64,000 bases of DNA from Prado023 sp963706875 (GTDB taxonomy: Bacteria > Actinomycetota > Actinomycetes > S36-B12 > CAIYMF01). Shown here one piece after another: positions 63,568 through 64,000 of the stretch. Below the pieces are notes generated by a model. It was not told the origin of the DNA. It was given only the letters and a program-made list of their open reading frames with translations, and did not search any database. Each line of letters begins with the position of its first letter. Within the stretch, counting starts at the first letter, position 1. The stretch lies in contig CAVPNW010000015.1 in NCBI GenBank assembly GCA_963706875.1, positions 1 through 64,000 of the forward strand, given 5' to 3'. A program made the position numbers and the translations under genes.

Positions 63568-64000
63568 TCACTTTCCCGGGAGCTCCTTCGTCCCGCCGAT
63601 GACGAGGGTCACCCTGGTGTCGACGGATGCCAGACCGGCCGCGTCCAGGTCAGCGCGAAGGGCGTCCGCGTCGGCCTCCGGCGGGGAGCCGATGGCCTGG
63701 ATCACCAGGGCACCCTGCTGGTAGGCGACCCTCGCCACGATCCAGCCCTGTTCCTCGGCCCACTGCTCGGCCACCGGTTGCGCCCTGGTCACCACCTGCT
63801 GCTCGTAGGCCGCCAGCAGAGTGCCCCAGGCCAGTGGCAGGGCGATCACCAGGACGGCACCGACGACCACAGCCAGGGTGCGCTTGGAGAACGCAGCAAT
63901 CGGCCGACCCGACTCAGCGATCGCGTGGCGGACCCGGAAGAACAGCAGCACGATCGTCCCGGTCGCGATGATCGCGGCCACATTGGTCGAGAACAGCAAC
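63568..64000 (-). CDS. DUF389 membrane protein, 5' end outside window
   Basis: The 3' part of a membrane protein. One helix at TIVLLFFRVRHAI is followed by a second, TLAVVVGAVLVIALPLAWGT. A short extramembrane beta/alpha domain comes next (EQGWIVARVAYQQGALVIQA) and the C-terminus is VTLVIGGTKELPGK. The arrangement matches the end of actinobacterial DUF389/TIGR00341 proteins. The N-terminal half lies beyond position 64000. Confidence 0.6.
   Translation of the reverse strand, partial: LLFSTNVAAIIATGTIVLLFFRVRHAIAESGRPIAAFSKRTLAVVVGAVLVIALPLAWGTLLAAYEQQVVTRAQPVAEQWAEEQGWIVARVAYQQGALVIQAIGSPPEADADALRADLDAAGLASVDTRVTLVIGGTKELPGK

Overview
The window is high-GC actinobacterial DNA, but it reads as two different genomes joined end to end. 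Positions 1 to about 15.9 kb carry genes with a Thermoleophilia (Solirubrobacter-like) flavour: a secreted Vgb-type propeller protein with bacterial Ig-like segments, a collagen-like protein with the group's typical N-terminus, a secreted subtilase, a cyclase/ATPase regulator, and an erythromycin-esterase/phosphoribosyltransferase operon. From about 16.3 kb to the end the genes look like those of a Micrococcales-type actinomycete: a SVLSVGS-repeat protein, a DUF222/HNH protein behind a LexA box, a LacI-controlled sucrose PTS operon, DUF1905, DUF6326, DUF6325 and SHOCT proteins. The junction lies in or beside a truncated 4'-phosphopantetheinyl-transferase-like gene at 15.9-16.27 kb. An assembly chimera is the simplest explanation. 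Many genes in both parts carry single-base frameshifts, as in under-polished long-read sequence; the first 13 kb are worst.

Layout of the first part: Vgb-like gene (1-3.0 kb, broken); hypothetical (3.3-3.8); subtilase (4.0-5.7); a decayed stretch with remnants of a secreted protein and a cyclase-AAA regulator (6.0-8.1); beta-CASP metallohydrolase (9.0-10.4); a leftward operon of SDR, rhodanese-like, Ere-like and PRTase genes (10.5-13.3); histone-like protein (13.7); DUF1918, DUF1269-type and collagen-like proteins (14.2-15.9).

Layout of the second part: SVGS-repeat protein and cytoplasmic alpha-amylase (16.3-18.1); sucrose uptake and hydrolysis under a LacI regulator, with five operator-like sites in the divergent promoter region (19.1-24.6); a propeller-transglutaminase protein (25.3-27.0); two SulP anion transporters (27.1-29.2 and 36.6-38.3) on either side of NDH-2, a lipoprotein, a DUF368 lipid-carrier flippase, SDRs, a P1 peptidase and an MpaB-type oxygenase; then LURP-one, GNAT and HNH-DUF222 genes (38.6-41.3).

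A tRNA-Arg(TCT) at 41.6 kb begins a 3.7-kb accessory island. It ends at an imperfect copy of the tRNA 3' end at 45.3 kb. The island holds a DUF433/DUF5615 toxin-antitoxin-like pair and a class II Fic protein gene. An IS256-family element has inserted after codon 6 of fic, cutting it off from its Shine-Dalgarno and a three-half-site operator. After the island come a trimethylamine/histamine-dehydrogenase-like flavoprotein, an MFS sugar transporter translationally coupled to a GH2 beta-galactosidase, enoyl-CoA hydratase and NUDIX-NYN genes, a CAP protein, gene debris at 56-57.2 kb, an RTX-repeat protein, a TetR-ACT-GNAT fusion, a membrane alpha/beta-hydrolase, and small DUF genes up to a DUF389 protein cut by the window end.
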